Translations under genes and position numbers: made by a program
NCBI GenBank assembly: GCA_021155845.1
Contig: JAJNBK010000155.1
Span: forward strand, 1 to 6,819
Source: Nitrososphaeraceae archaeon
GTDB taxonomy: Archaea > Thermoproteota > Nitrososphaeria > Nitrososphaerales > Nitrososphaeraceae
Direction of reading: 5' to 3'
Length of the DNA stretch: 6,819 bases
The notes under the pieces: model-generated
Databases searched by the model: none
The model's input: the letters and a program-made list of their open reading frames with translations, nothing else
Told to the model about the DNA's origin: nothing
In this document: piece by piece, positions 1 to 5,817 of the stretch
Layout of the letters: every line of letters starts with the position of its first letter
Numbering within the stretch: position 1 is the first letter of the stretch

Positions 1-123
1 ATTTTTTCGATCATGAGGATTTTCTGGCATACTGCTAATACATTTATAGTTTGCATCAATACAGACTGTATTCAAACTTCCTAAAGCAGTAGTAATAGTA
101 GCACTACTACTAGAGATACTCAT
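1..123 (-). CDS. Start of an unrecognised protein, cut by the window edge
   Basis: An open frame of 41 codons begins with ATG at 123 and runs off the left edge without a stop. The N-terminus is rich in Ser and Thr (MSISSSSATITTALGSLNTV), continues through two cysteines (at about residues 21 and 28), and ends in a polar stretch. An AT-rich, TATA-like tract (AAAAAATAAT on the minus strand, about 143-152) lies about 24 bases before the ATG, which would fit a leaderless archaeal transcript. No Shine-Dalgarno sequence is visible. I recognise no family, and the visible part is too short for one. It could also be a chance open frame, although the promoter-like spacing argues mildly for a gene. Confidence 0.35.
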   Translation of the reverse strand, partial: MSISSSSATITTALGSLNTVCIDANYKCISSMPENPHDRKN

Positions 124-560
124 TCATAATAATATCAGGTCATTATTTTTTGCTAGTTAATTTCCCAAGAATCATGCCAAAATCATATCATTGCGAACAT
201 TAAAGATATCGACGTCATCACCTTATCTGATATTTTTAAGTTACAACCCAAAGGAAATCTATGGGATAGAAGGCTCAACAAATATCCGTCATCAACATTC
301 AAAATAGAAGATCTGTCAACTTCAATGCTCCACTTGATATTATTGCCAGATTAGGTTTACCTTCACGTGTTACATGAATCTTATTCACAGATTTACAATG
401 ACCATAATAAAGATATTTGATAATCCGCCACTAAAGTGTATTTGATAAGATCTATATTACCATCTGCACAGTGATGCTATAATATTAGTTGTTGCAGTTG
501 TGATATGATACAGACAAAAATTCGATTACAAACGATAGAGTTTATGATATTAAAACGGTT
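124..560. other. Gene-poor spacer with possible gene debris
   Basis: No complete gene is supported here. The plus strand has a stop-free stretch at 157-354 (65 codons before TAG) with no ATG, GTG or TTG near its beginning. A second, overlapping frame ends at about 368 with a protein-like string (VNFNAPLDIIARLGLPSRVT, then stop). Open stretches that lack a start and swap frames suggest either decayed coding DNA or chance. A 32-codon plus-strand frame at 505-603 (ATG to TAA) has neither a ribosome binding site nor a convincing TATA element. Confidence 0.3.
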
Positions 561-589
561 TTGTTTTAAACAAGAAATATCAAGATATT
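561..589 (-). terminator. Possible terminator region after the hjc-nnrE-MBL operon
   Basis: About 15 bases past the stop codon of the last operon gene, the minus strand reads through an inverted repeat (AATATC/GATATT, 576-589, 2-base loop), then a T-rich stretch and a second short dyad (TTGTTT/AAACAA, 561-573). Archaeal terminators mainly need T-rich tracts, which this contains, but the hairpins are A+T only and weak. Confidence 0.3.
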
Positions 590-603
590 CCCCTGATTCA
601 TAA

Positions 604-1224
604 TCAATCACCACTTGCCATAAATGCTAGAAAGTCTCTTTTTGATCTAGGTTGTAACACGTAATTCGTCTTCTTCTCTACTTCGATAGTGGATGTTGGA
701 GACGGTCCATAGTCATGGCCAGGATAAACAGTTAATGATCCATCAAGTTTTGCAACTTTATCAAATAGACTATGATACATTTCAGCAGGATCGCTTCCTG
801 GAAGGTCAGTTCTACCGCAATTTCCTATAAATAATGTATCACCAGTAAACACTAATTCCCTATCAGCAATAAGGCACATACTATCTTTAGAATGTCCTGG
901 TGTATGCAATATTTTTATCTGTGTTTTTCCTAGTTTGATCGTCTCGCCATCATCTACTGGAATTTGTTTGTCAAGCGATGAATTTTTATGCTGGATTATT
1001 TTCGCACCTGTCGCTGCTGCCACTTGTTCATTTCCTAAAACGTGATCAAAGTGGCTGTGTGTATTGATGATATATTCGAGTTTCCAAGAGTTTTTCTTTA
1101 AATTATAAAATATCTTTTCCAAATCCCATGACGGATCAATTATAGCAGCTTTGCGAGTCTCCTCATCGACTATAATGTATGTAAAATTAGCCATCTGGCC
1201 TACAAGAAATTGGAAGACTTTCAC
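604..1224 (-). CDS. Metallo-beta-lactamase-fold hydrolase, persulfide dioxygenase (ETHE1)/glyoxalase II-like
   Basis: The protein has 206 residues. It has the metallo-beta-lactamase metal ligands: the T-H-x-H-x-D-H motif at residues 55-61 (H56, H58, D60, H61), H111 in TPGHS, D129 in FTGDTLF and H170 in YPGHDY. The segment GNCGRTDLPGSD (134-145), followed by MYHS and YPGHDY, resembles ETHE1-type persulfide dioxygenases, which oxidise glutathione persulfide using one iron. The C-terminal substrate domain of classical glyoxalase II is absent. The exact substrate is uncertain, and another low-molecular-weight thiol is likely in archaea. It should be a soluble cytoplasmic enzyme. The start is GTG at 1224, seven bases after the nnrE stop. 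An internal ATG at residue 11 would remove the first beta strand (VFQFLVGQ), which the family normally has, so GTG is preferred. It is the last gene of the operon. Confidence 0.87.
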   Translation of the reverse strand: MKVFQFLVGQMANFTYIIVDEETRKAAIIDPSWDLEKIFYNLKKNSWKLEYIINTHSHFDHVLGNEQVAAATGAKIIQHKNSSLDKQIPVDDGETIKLGKTQIKILHTPGHSKDSMCLIADRELVFTGDTLFIGNCGRTDLPGSDPAEMYHSLFDKVAKLDGSLTVYPGHDYGPSPTSTIEVEKKTNYVLQPRSKRDFLAFMASGD

Positions 1225-1231
1225 GGAGGTA

Positions 1232-1906
1232 TCACAATACTCCCCTTTCGGCTTCCGGTGGTATGCCTATACGTTCTACATGAATGGCTCCTGTATATTT
1301 CTTGTTCTTGAGCAATCCTCTTTTCATTCTGTGGAAAGTAACCGTAGCATCAGCTTTTACACATTTCTCATGTACTATTCCCGTGTTTGGATCAAGCCCA
1401 GAAGGAACATCGATAGATACAACATAGGCTTTTGATGAGTTAATAAGGTCAATAGCATGTGCATTCGGGTAACGAATTTCTCCTTTTATTCCAGTCCCAA
1501 AGATTCCGTCAATAATAATATCAGCTTTATTAATTTTGGCTTTAATATCTTCATTTAGATCCTTGCCAAAAATTACTTCTACTGAATCCATTTTTTGTAA
1601 TATTTCCCAATTAATATGTGCCTCTTCGCTCCGTATATCAGATGGATATCCAAAAAGTATTACGGTCACATAAGCAGGGCAATAGCATGTTAAATGTCTT
1701 GAAGCAACGAACCCATCTCCACCATTATTCCCTAGGCCGCATAGAGTAACTATTTTCTTTTCTTTTAATCTAATTTTGAATTTGTTAACTATAAAATCAG
1801 CTAGTCCGTGTCCAGCATTCTCCATCATATAAACTCGATTCATTCCAATTAGATTATGACTATTATCTTCAATCTTGTACATTTGATCTGATGTAATAGA
1901 TTTCAT
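1232..1906 (-). CDS. nnrE: NAD(P)H-hydrate epimerase (YjeF N-terminal domain protein)
   Basis: The protein has 224 residues, the usual size of a stand-alone YjeF_N domain. This enzyme interconverts the R and S forms of damaged, hydrated NADH and NADPH so that the partner dehydratase (NnrD) can restore the cofactor. Visible hallmarks are CGLGNNGGDGFVASRHL (residues 56-72, the nucleotide/phosphate loop), DGIFGTG (133-139), SIDVPSGLD (164-172, with the likely catalytic D166) and ADATVTFHRMKRGL (185-198). Many archaea and bacteria fuse this domain to the dehydratase. Here the C-terminal domain is missing and no NnrD lies in the window, so the partner must be encoded elsewhere. The ATG at 1906 lies 12 bases past the hjc stop, with only a weak purine-rich stretch (GAGCGAG) before it, which points to co-transcription with its neighbours. 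Confidence 0.93.
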   Translation of the reverse strand: MKSITSDQMYKIEDNSHNLIGMNRVYMMENAGHGLADFIVNKFKIRLKEKKIVTLCGLGNNGGDGFVASRHLTCYCPAYVTVILFGYPSDIRSEEAHINWEILQKMDSVEVIFGKDLNEDIKAKINKADIIIDGIFGTGIKGEIRYPNAHAIDLINSSKAYVVSIDVPSGLDPNTGIVHEKCVKADATVTFHRMKRGLLKNKKYTGAIHVERIGIPPEAERGVL

Positions 1907-1918
1907 CGATCTACTCGC

Positions 1919-2503
1919 TCAAGAAAGATGAGAATAAGGCGAGATAAAAGCTCTCCTTCGCTTTTTTTTAAAGATTGATTTATTATGAATCAAGTTTTGT
2001 ACCTTAGTTACTCCGACTTTTTGAAATGGCATGGTGTAATTAGGTAGGTTTAATTTTGTGCATTCATTGCCACGAATGAAGAACATTTTGCCTTGGTAAG
2101 TACACTTTATCATTGTAATATCATTTATATTATCGAGCTTATCTGCAATTTTGTAATATTCGAGCAGTTTACGATGTTCATAAACAATCTGACCTTTTCT
2201 CTTAAATCTTTTTTTCCGCATAAACTTAAATGCCAAAATAGCGTGTCTTGATTTGTAGAAGCTAAACATGTCTCGGATTTGCAAGCATCTGTATATTTGA
2301 TCGGAAGGAACGTATAATGCGTCACCTGTTCCGGATTTTGCTTCGATTGATAACAATACAGCTTCTATATTGTTAACAGCAATAATATCTGGTAATCCTG
2401 TACTAGAACCACCTAATCGTCGTGCGTTCCATAACTCGCTATTTAATCTCTGAACGAGAGTATGTTCATAACTATACCCTCTGCTTCGACGAATATTCTT
2501 CAA
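1919..2503 (-). CDS. hjc: Archaeal Holliday junction resolvase (Hjc family) with a long C-terminal extension
   Basis: The protein has 194 residues. The N-terminal half matches archaeal Hjc, a dimeric PD-(D/E)xK nuclease that cuts four-way junctions during recombination. It shows RGYSYEHTLVQRL with E13, RRLGGSSTGLPDII with S33/S34 and D39, and SIEAKSG with E54 and K56, followed by LYVPSDQI (63-70). Classical Hjc is about 120-140 residues, so residues from about 130 to 194 are extra and end in a basic tail (KKKRRR near 180). The start is TTG at 2503, directly after an in-frame TGA. No ATG occurs before residue 79, and any later start would remove E13, so TTG is required. A TATA-like element about 29 bases upstream and the absence of a ribosome binding site fit a leaderless transcript. 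It is the first gene of the hjc-nnrE-MBL operon. Confidence 0.88.
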   Translation of the reverse strand: MKNIRRSRGYSYEHTLVQRLNSELWNARRLGGSSTGLPDIIAVNNIEAVLLSIEAKSGTGDALYVPSDQIYRCLQIRDMFSFYKSRHAILAFKFMRKKRFKRKGQIVYEHRKLLEYYKIADKLDNINDITMIKCTYQGKMFFIRGNECTKLNLPNYTMPFQKVGVTKVQNLIHNKSIFKKKRRRAFISPYSHLS

Positions 2504-2528
2504 TCAAACATTGTCTCAGCATAAGGTG

Positions 2529-2540
2529 TTTAAATTTTTT
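2529..2540 (-). promoter_or_regulatory. TATA-like element of the hjc operon
   Basis: On the minus strand the sequence reads AAAAAATTTAAA, centred about 29 bases before the TTG start of hjc, which is right for transcription beginning at or just before that codon. Its core, TTTAAA, is self-complementary, so it could also direct TBP binding toward the divergent translin gene. Confidence 0.5.
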
Positions 2541-2677
2541 CTCTGTCAATAATATTGAACCTTTTATTTAAGATACAGATTTTCGTCATCTCTATTGTTT
2601 ATCTGATTGTTATTTGGAAGAGTATCCTTAGTCATATTCTATGGGGCAAAACCAAGTTCCATCATAATGGCAAAGTC

Positions 2678-2685
2678 TTTATTGA
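2678..2685 (+). promoter_or_regulatory. Weak TATA-like element before the translin ATG
   Basis: TTTATTGA is centred about 24 bases before the ATG at 2705, the spacing expected of a leaderless archaeal gene. The match is poor, and a stronger AT-rich word (TTTTTAAATG, 2690-2699) lies too close to the ATG to serve it. Confidence 0.25.
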
Positions 2686-2704
2686 ATTCTTTTTAAATGT
2701 AGCT

Positions 2705-3337
2705 ATGTCATTTACAAATGTTCATAGCTCACTTGATGAGATTAATGGAGAGCTTCGAAATGTAGAAGAACGAAGAGAGACCTTAATTAAAAATACACGT
2801 GATGTAATCATACTCTGTAGCAAATCAATCGTCGCTCTGCACAACAATGAGATGGATGAAGCACGTAATAAAATAACTCAAGCAATGGTAATGCTGGACA
2901 AGTTTAGAGAGTATGCGAAAACCGATCTGCACAAGTACATTGCAGTTGCTGAACAAGAATTGGTAGAGGCATATATGCTAAAGTCCATTGTTGAAGAATC
3001 GTCATTACCAAGTAAAAGAGAGCTAAATGTATTAGGTTCATCCTATCTGACAGGATTGTTAGACTGCATAGGTGAAGTAAAACGAATGGTATATGACAGA
3101 ATGAGAGTAGGAAAAGCTGGAGATGCTACAAAGTTATTTGGTATTATGCAAGATCTTTATAGCATGGTTTACCCCTTTTCAGTTTATGATAATTTAATTC
3201 CAGGCTTGAGGAGAAAACTAGATGTATCAAAAATGCTCATAGAAGACATCAGAGCGGTCATTACTGAAGAAACAAGGCGAGCAATAATGACAGATGCTGT
3301 CGACAATTTGCAAAAGAATTTTTTAAATAAGCATTAG
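2705..3337 (+). CDS. Translin family protein (archaeal C3PO/Trax-like RNA nuclease)
   Basis: With the ATG at 2705 this is a 210-residue, all-helical protein of normal archaeal translin length. Family features run in order: NTRDVIILCSKSIVALHNNEMDEA (30-53), the QELVEAYML helix (84-92), where E85 and E88 line up with the acidic residues of catalytic Trax, SSYLTGLLDCIGEVKRM (112-128), and the signature LIPGLRRKLDVSKMLIEDIR (164-183). Translin/Trax relatives form ring-like octamers that bind single-stranded nucleic acid, and Trax-type members, including archaeal ones, cleave RNA. The frame stays open upstream to a TTG at 2555, which would add 50 residues with a hydrophobic helix. I treat that as spacer because the family does not have it and it contains no ATG. 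The gene is divergent from hjc, convergent with the broken reductase gene, and has no clear ribosome binding site. Confidence 0.85.
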   Translation: MSFTNVHSSLDEINGELRNVEERRETLIKNTRDVIILCSKSIVALHNNEMDEARNKITQAMVMLDKFREYAKTDLHKYIAVAEQELVEAYMLKSIVEESSLPSKRELNVLGSSYLTGLLDCIGEVKRMVYDRMRVGKAGDATKLFGIMQDLYSMVYPFSVYDNLIPGLRRKLDVSKMLIEDIRAVITEETRRAIMTDAVDNLQKNFLNKH

Positions 3338-3340
3338 CCT

Positions 3341-3387
3341 ACTCTTATTTTCTAGTTTTCAAATTGAGGAGGAACCGCTTTTTGAAA
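3341..3387 (+). terminator. T-rich terminator region after translin
   Basis: Just past the translin stop the plus strand has a pyrimidine-rich run (ACTCTTATTTTCTAGTTTTC, 3341-3360), typical of archaeal termination. It overlaps a 7-bp dyad, TTTCAAA (3357-3363) with TTTGAAA (3381-3387), separated by a 17-base loop containing GAGGAGG. The GAGGAGG could be mistaken for a ribosome binding site, but only a 14-codon frame follows it. Confidence 0.4.
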
Positions 3388-3471
3388 TGATTAATATTAT
3401 TCAATACTTATATAATGCTGTCTTGGAATAAATGACATAATAAAATTTATCAGTTCATACACTTGATTCAA

Positions 3472-4798
3472 TTATTTCAACTTCATAAATGCTTCATTTA
3501 GGTAGCCATTCAGAAGCCGTTGCCATTCCTGAAATCCTAGTTGTTATAAAGATCTACCAATTTTTCATTCATATTAGCAGTAAATTTTAGACCATCTGCC
3601 AACCTCTTGTTCACTGCTCCTCGTATAACCATACCTAATTTATCCACACTGCTAAATTGGGGATGTTCGCCATTTGTGATTTTATCAATATCCATTTTAG
3701 ACAGGAAATGTTTCATACCATAGTCAATCTGCTCATTTGTCAAGCCTTGTAACATTCGACGGAATACTTCAAGTCCAGCGGTCTTATAGCCATAGTCATT
3801 AATGTAATCCTTATTATATTTCCATAAACCTTTCTCTGTAACATCCTCAGACCATTTGCAACCATGCAGTCATTCTGTCTTCTTACTGAAACCTGCCAGG
3901 TCCCCCAGCCGTTGCCTTCATCCTTCTCCGAATCAGCAATTTTTGGATTAGCAATTACAGGATTAATTTCTACATATTCATCTATTAGCGTTTTAAGATC
4001 TTTATGTATCCCCATCTCCTTGTTACGTCTTTCGAATGACTTTTGCTGTACGCCAAGGCCGATGTTAACTTTATCCTTCCCTTTCGGAAATACCCAACCG
4101 TATCCTCCAGGCGCTAGTTTTTGATCCAAATGGATTATGCAGTAGTCGGGATTGAAGTATGTATCATCCCGCTCCGCAATGTCAAAATTATAGATATAAC
4201 GACCAGTTGCTTCTAGATCCTCTCTATCAATTCTGCGTTGAATATATGATTTTATTGTTAAATTATTCCTTAGAACAGAAGTAACACCTGTACAATCAAC
4301 AACAATTTTAGCAGTCTTTTTGAATAACGATTTGTTAACGTTATCCTCACCTTCTACTCCTATAACATTATTGTTTTCTATGATCAAGGAACGTAATACG
4401 ACTTGATCTCTGACCTCGACGCCTGCTTTTAATGCATCTTTCATCTGTTTCTGTGGCAAAAGCCTTCTATTAAGAATGTAACCTTCCCCATCAAAAGAAA
4501 TAGCAGTTTCATGATTCGGAGAATATGCAATTACTCCCTTTACAGGATGCTCAATCTCCGGATATTTCCATTCAATTCCAATTCGACTTGACATATATTC
4601 AACGGTATTCTTACCCACAGCATCTCCGCATATCCATCCTGATACTGTTTTCTTTCCCATATTAGATAAATTATTTCTATCTACAATAAGGATTCGAAGA
4701 GACTGCTTCGAATAATAAGCCGCAGAGCATGCAACGATCATGCCTGCGAGACCGCCGCCAGCAACAATAATATCATAATCCCGTTTTAAGAATGCCAT
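3472..4798 (-). pseudogene. Geranylgeranyl reductase gene, broken by two frame-shifting deletions
   Basis: Intact family members are FAD enzymes that saturate the isoprenoid chains of archaeal membrane lipids. The ATG at 4798 opens a good N-terminal part: the FAD-binding fold IIVAGGGLAGMIVA (residues 10-23), SGWICGDAVGK (53-63), GYGWVFPKGKDKVNIGLGVQQ (about 233-253) and WQVSVRRQNDCMVANG ending at about 3852. There the frame breaks. The family then has about 35-45 residues with a second FAD motif (GD...GGIGPA), which are absent here. The next frame resumes with SEDVTEKGLWKYNKDYIND and continues to LYNN, then TAG at 3537. A third frame continues with GFQEWQRLLNGYLNEAF and stops with TAA at 3472. 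Both gaps must be 3n+1 bases long. Reading only the first frame gives a 352-residue product with a garbled tail. A decayed paralogue is most likely; an assembly fault is the alternative. Confidence 0.85.
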
Positions 4799-4827
4799 TG
4801 ATTAACAACGGCTGAAATGTCTGAACT

Positions 4828-4837
4828 CTATTTAAAG
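4828..4837 (-). promoter_or_regulatory. TATA element of the broken geranylgeranyl reductase gene
   Basis: The minus strand reads CTTTAAATAG centred about 34 bases before the ATG at 4798, predicting a start of transcription near 4807 and a leader of under ten bases. It is one of the better TATA matches in the window, so the damaged gene may still be transcribed. Confidence 0.5.
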
Positions 4838-4839
4838 CT

Positions 4840-5295
4840 AAGTTATAGTTTAATAATTAGATAAGAAATGCATTCATCATATATGTTCAGATTCGTTTTC
4901 CATCCGATGTAATACAACATAAATCATGACCCATGTACTGCAATGTAGAAATTTGTGGTAATTAAGGCCTAATAGTTTCTATTGTTCATTGGTATTTCAA
5001 TATTCCTTATCTTACCTGAATATAATGTTATTAGCAATTCATAATTAATTTGCTTATCACAAACTTAAATCAAGATATTACAATTGTCAATTAATTTATA
5101 ACAAGTTGTTATTATTATTATCTTTTTAATAACATATTCCATTCTGTCTTTTTGTATGCTTTGCCTGCCTTAACTAAGACGACCAAAAATATAGAGAGAA
5201 AAACATTGTTGAATTTTATTACAACGGTTGTATAATAGAACATGAAACACAAAAAAATTCCTTGTTATGCATGTACATTGTATAAATCACAATTA
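4840..5295. other. AT-rich spacer without a supported gene
   Basis: About 450 bases with dense stops in every frame. It contains short dyads, such as GTTATTA...TAATAAC at about 5107-5135, and the word AGGCCTAAT (4965-4973), which recurs inside the inverted repeat at 5818-5863. An 18-codon plus-strand frame at 5242-5298 carries a CxxC (IPCYACTLYKSQ) but has no properly spaced promoter or ribosome binding site, so it is not called as a gene. Confidence 0.35.
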
Positions 5296-5300
5296 TAGAA

Positions 5301-5325
5301 TATAAAAAACAAGTTTTAAGGTGAT
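5301..5325 (+). promoter_or_regulatory. TATA box and Shine-Dalgarno-like site before a possible mini-gene
   Basis: TATAAAAA (5301-5308) is the closest match to an archaeal TATA box in the window. It is followed by AAGGTGAT (5318-5325), complementary to the 16S rRNA 3' end, four bases before the ATG at 5330. Together they look like a complete gene front, although the frame behind it is very short. Confidence 0.4.
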
Positions 5326-5329
5326 GAAG

Positions 5330-5390
5330 ATGGTCTCGTATCGCAGAAATTGAAATATTAAAGAAATATCAAAAGCAGATGGAAGTATAA
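5330..5390 (+). pseudogene. Possible frameshifted mini-gene
   Basis: The ATG at 5330 behind the TATA and Shine-Dalgarno-like sites reads MVSYRRN and stops at TGA (5351-5353). Shifting by one base near 5334-5340 gives a helix-like peptide, RIAEIEILKKYQKQMEV, ending with TAA at 5388-5390. A one-base insertion in a small coding gene would explain this, but the peptide is short and I recognise no family. Chance, or a short non-coding RNA from the same promoter, cannot be excluded. Confidence 0.2.
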
Positions 5391-5480
5391 AATTTTAGAT
5401 ACGACTCTTATATGCATTTATGACGAATAGTTAATTACATTTGGATACAGTAATTCATAAAAGATAAAATAACCTTGGAA

Positions 5481-5487
5481 TATATTA
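5481..5487 (+). promoter_or_regulatory. TATA element of the 55-residue protein gene
   Basis: TATATTA is centred 25 bases before the ATG at 5509, the canonical distance for a leaderless archaeal mRNA. There is no Shine-Dalgarno sequence between it and the ATG. Confidence 0.5.
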
Positions 5488-5508
5488 CGTTAAACTACAG
5501 ACATACAC

Positions 5509-5676
5509 ATGCAATCTAATAGAAGACAAGAGCGTGGCGAAGATACTGATATCGAAGGTCCAAGATCGTCTAAAAAAATTACAGGAAAGGAATTAACATC
5601 TCTGGAAGAAATTAGTGCTCGGCTCACAACACTTATAGAAATGCTCGATGAAAAAGGCATTATTAATATTAGATGA
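5509..5676 (+). CDS. Small hypothetical protein, helical, 55 residues
   Basis: The ATG at 5509 is the first start after an in-frame TAA at 5491 and stands 25 bases behind a TATA element, so the start is well defined. The first 25 residues are charged and probably disordered (many R, E, D, S and K, no aromatic residue). Residues 27-50 (GKELTSLEEISARLTTLIEM, then LDEKG) form a regular amphipathic helix with leucine/isoleucine spacing suggesting a dimerising coiled coil. There is no signal peptide, membrane segment or metal site. The pattern of charged residues and the promoter make it a likely real gene although it is too short for many gene callers. The function is unknown. It stands alone between spacers, and a T-rich tract follows. 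Confidence 0.6.
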   Translation: MQSNRRQERGEDTDIEGPRSSKKITGKELTSLEEISARLTTLIEMLDEKGIINIR

Positions 5677-5695
5677 AAAATAATCATTTTGCAGC

Positions 5696-5714
5696 ATTCT
5701 TCTTATGGCTTTTT
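5696..5714 (+). terminator. T-rich tract after the 55-residue protein gene
   Basis: CATTCTTCTTATGGCTTTTT, about 20 bases past the stop codon and ending in five T residues, fits intrinsic archaeal termination by pyrimidine-rich sequence. No hairpin is needed or evident directly before it. Confidence 0.35.
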
Positions 5715-5720
5715 GACACG

Positions 5721-5750
5721 TAACATCTTTTCTCTCTGGTTGAGATGTTA
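5721..5750. repeat. 8-bp inverted repeat (stem-loop)
   Basis: TAACATCT (5721-5728) pairs perfectly with AGATGTTA (5743-5750) across a 14-base loop, TTTCTCTCTGGTTG. No T-run follows on the plus strand, so it is not a classical terminator for that strand. It could be a regulator site or part of an RNA. Confidence 0.4.
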
Positions 5751-5817
5751 AGTTTCGAGCCGAGAATAGATCATAGGATTTGTATAATGAGCAACAATAG
5801 ACAATCCAGATACTAAA

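Noticed and set aside
505..603. 32-codon plus-strand frame
   Set aside because: It has no promoter or ribosome binding site at a sensible distance and overlaps the terminator region of the minus-strand operon.
1151..1435. 94-codon plus-strand open frame
   Set aside because: It is antisense to the conserved MBL and nnrE genes, has no domain pattern, and has no promoter-like spacing.
2125..2325. 66-codon minus-strand open frame inside hjc
   Set aside because: It overlaps hjc in another frame; the hjc frame carries the conserved nuclease residues.
3366..3431. GAGGAGG ribosome-binding-like site with an ATG at 3387
   Set aside because: The frame is only 14 codons, the spacing is too long, and the site lies within the loop of the terminator dyad.
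3864..4124. 86-codon plus-strand open frame
   Set aside because: It lies antisense to the conserved geranylgeranyl reductase coding sequence and is explained by it.
5242..5298. 18-codon frame with CxxC (IPCYACTLY)
   Set aside because: It is too short, the TATA-like word lies only about 10 bases before the ATG, and there is no ribosome binding site.
5321..5327. GTGATGA as a C box of a C/D guide RNA
   Set aside because: No CTGA D or D' box follows at the right distance; it fits better as part of a Shine-Dalgarno sequence.
5490..5687. 65-codon minus-strand open frame
   Set aside because: It is antisense to the 55-residue plus-strand gene, which has the better composition and promoter.
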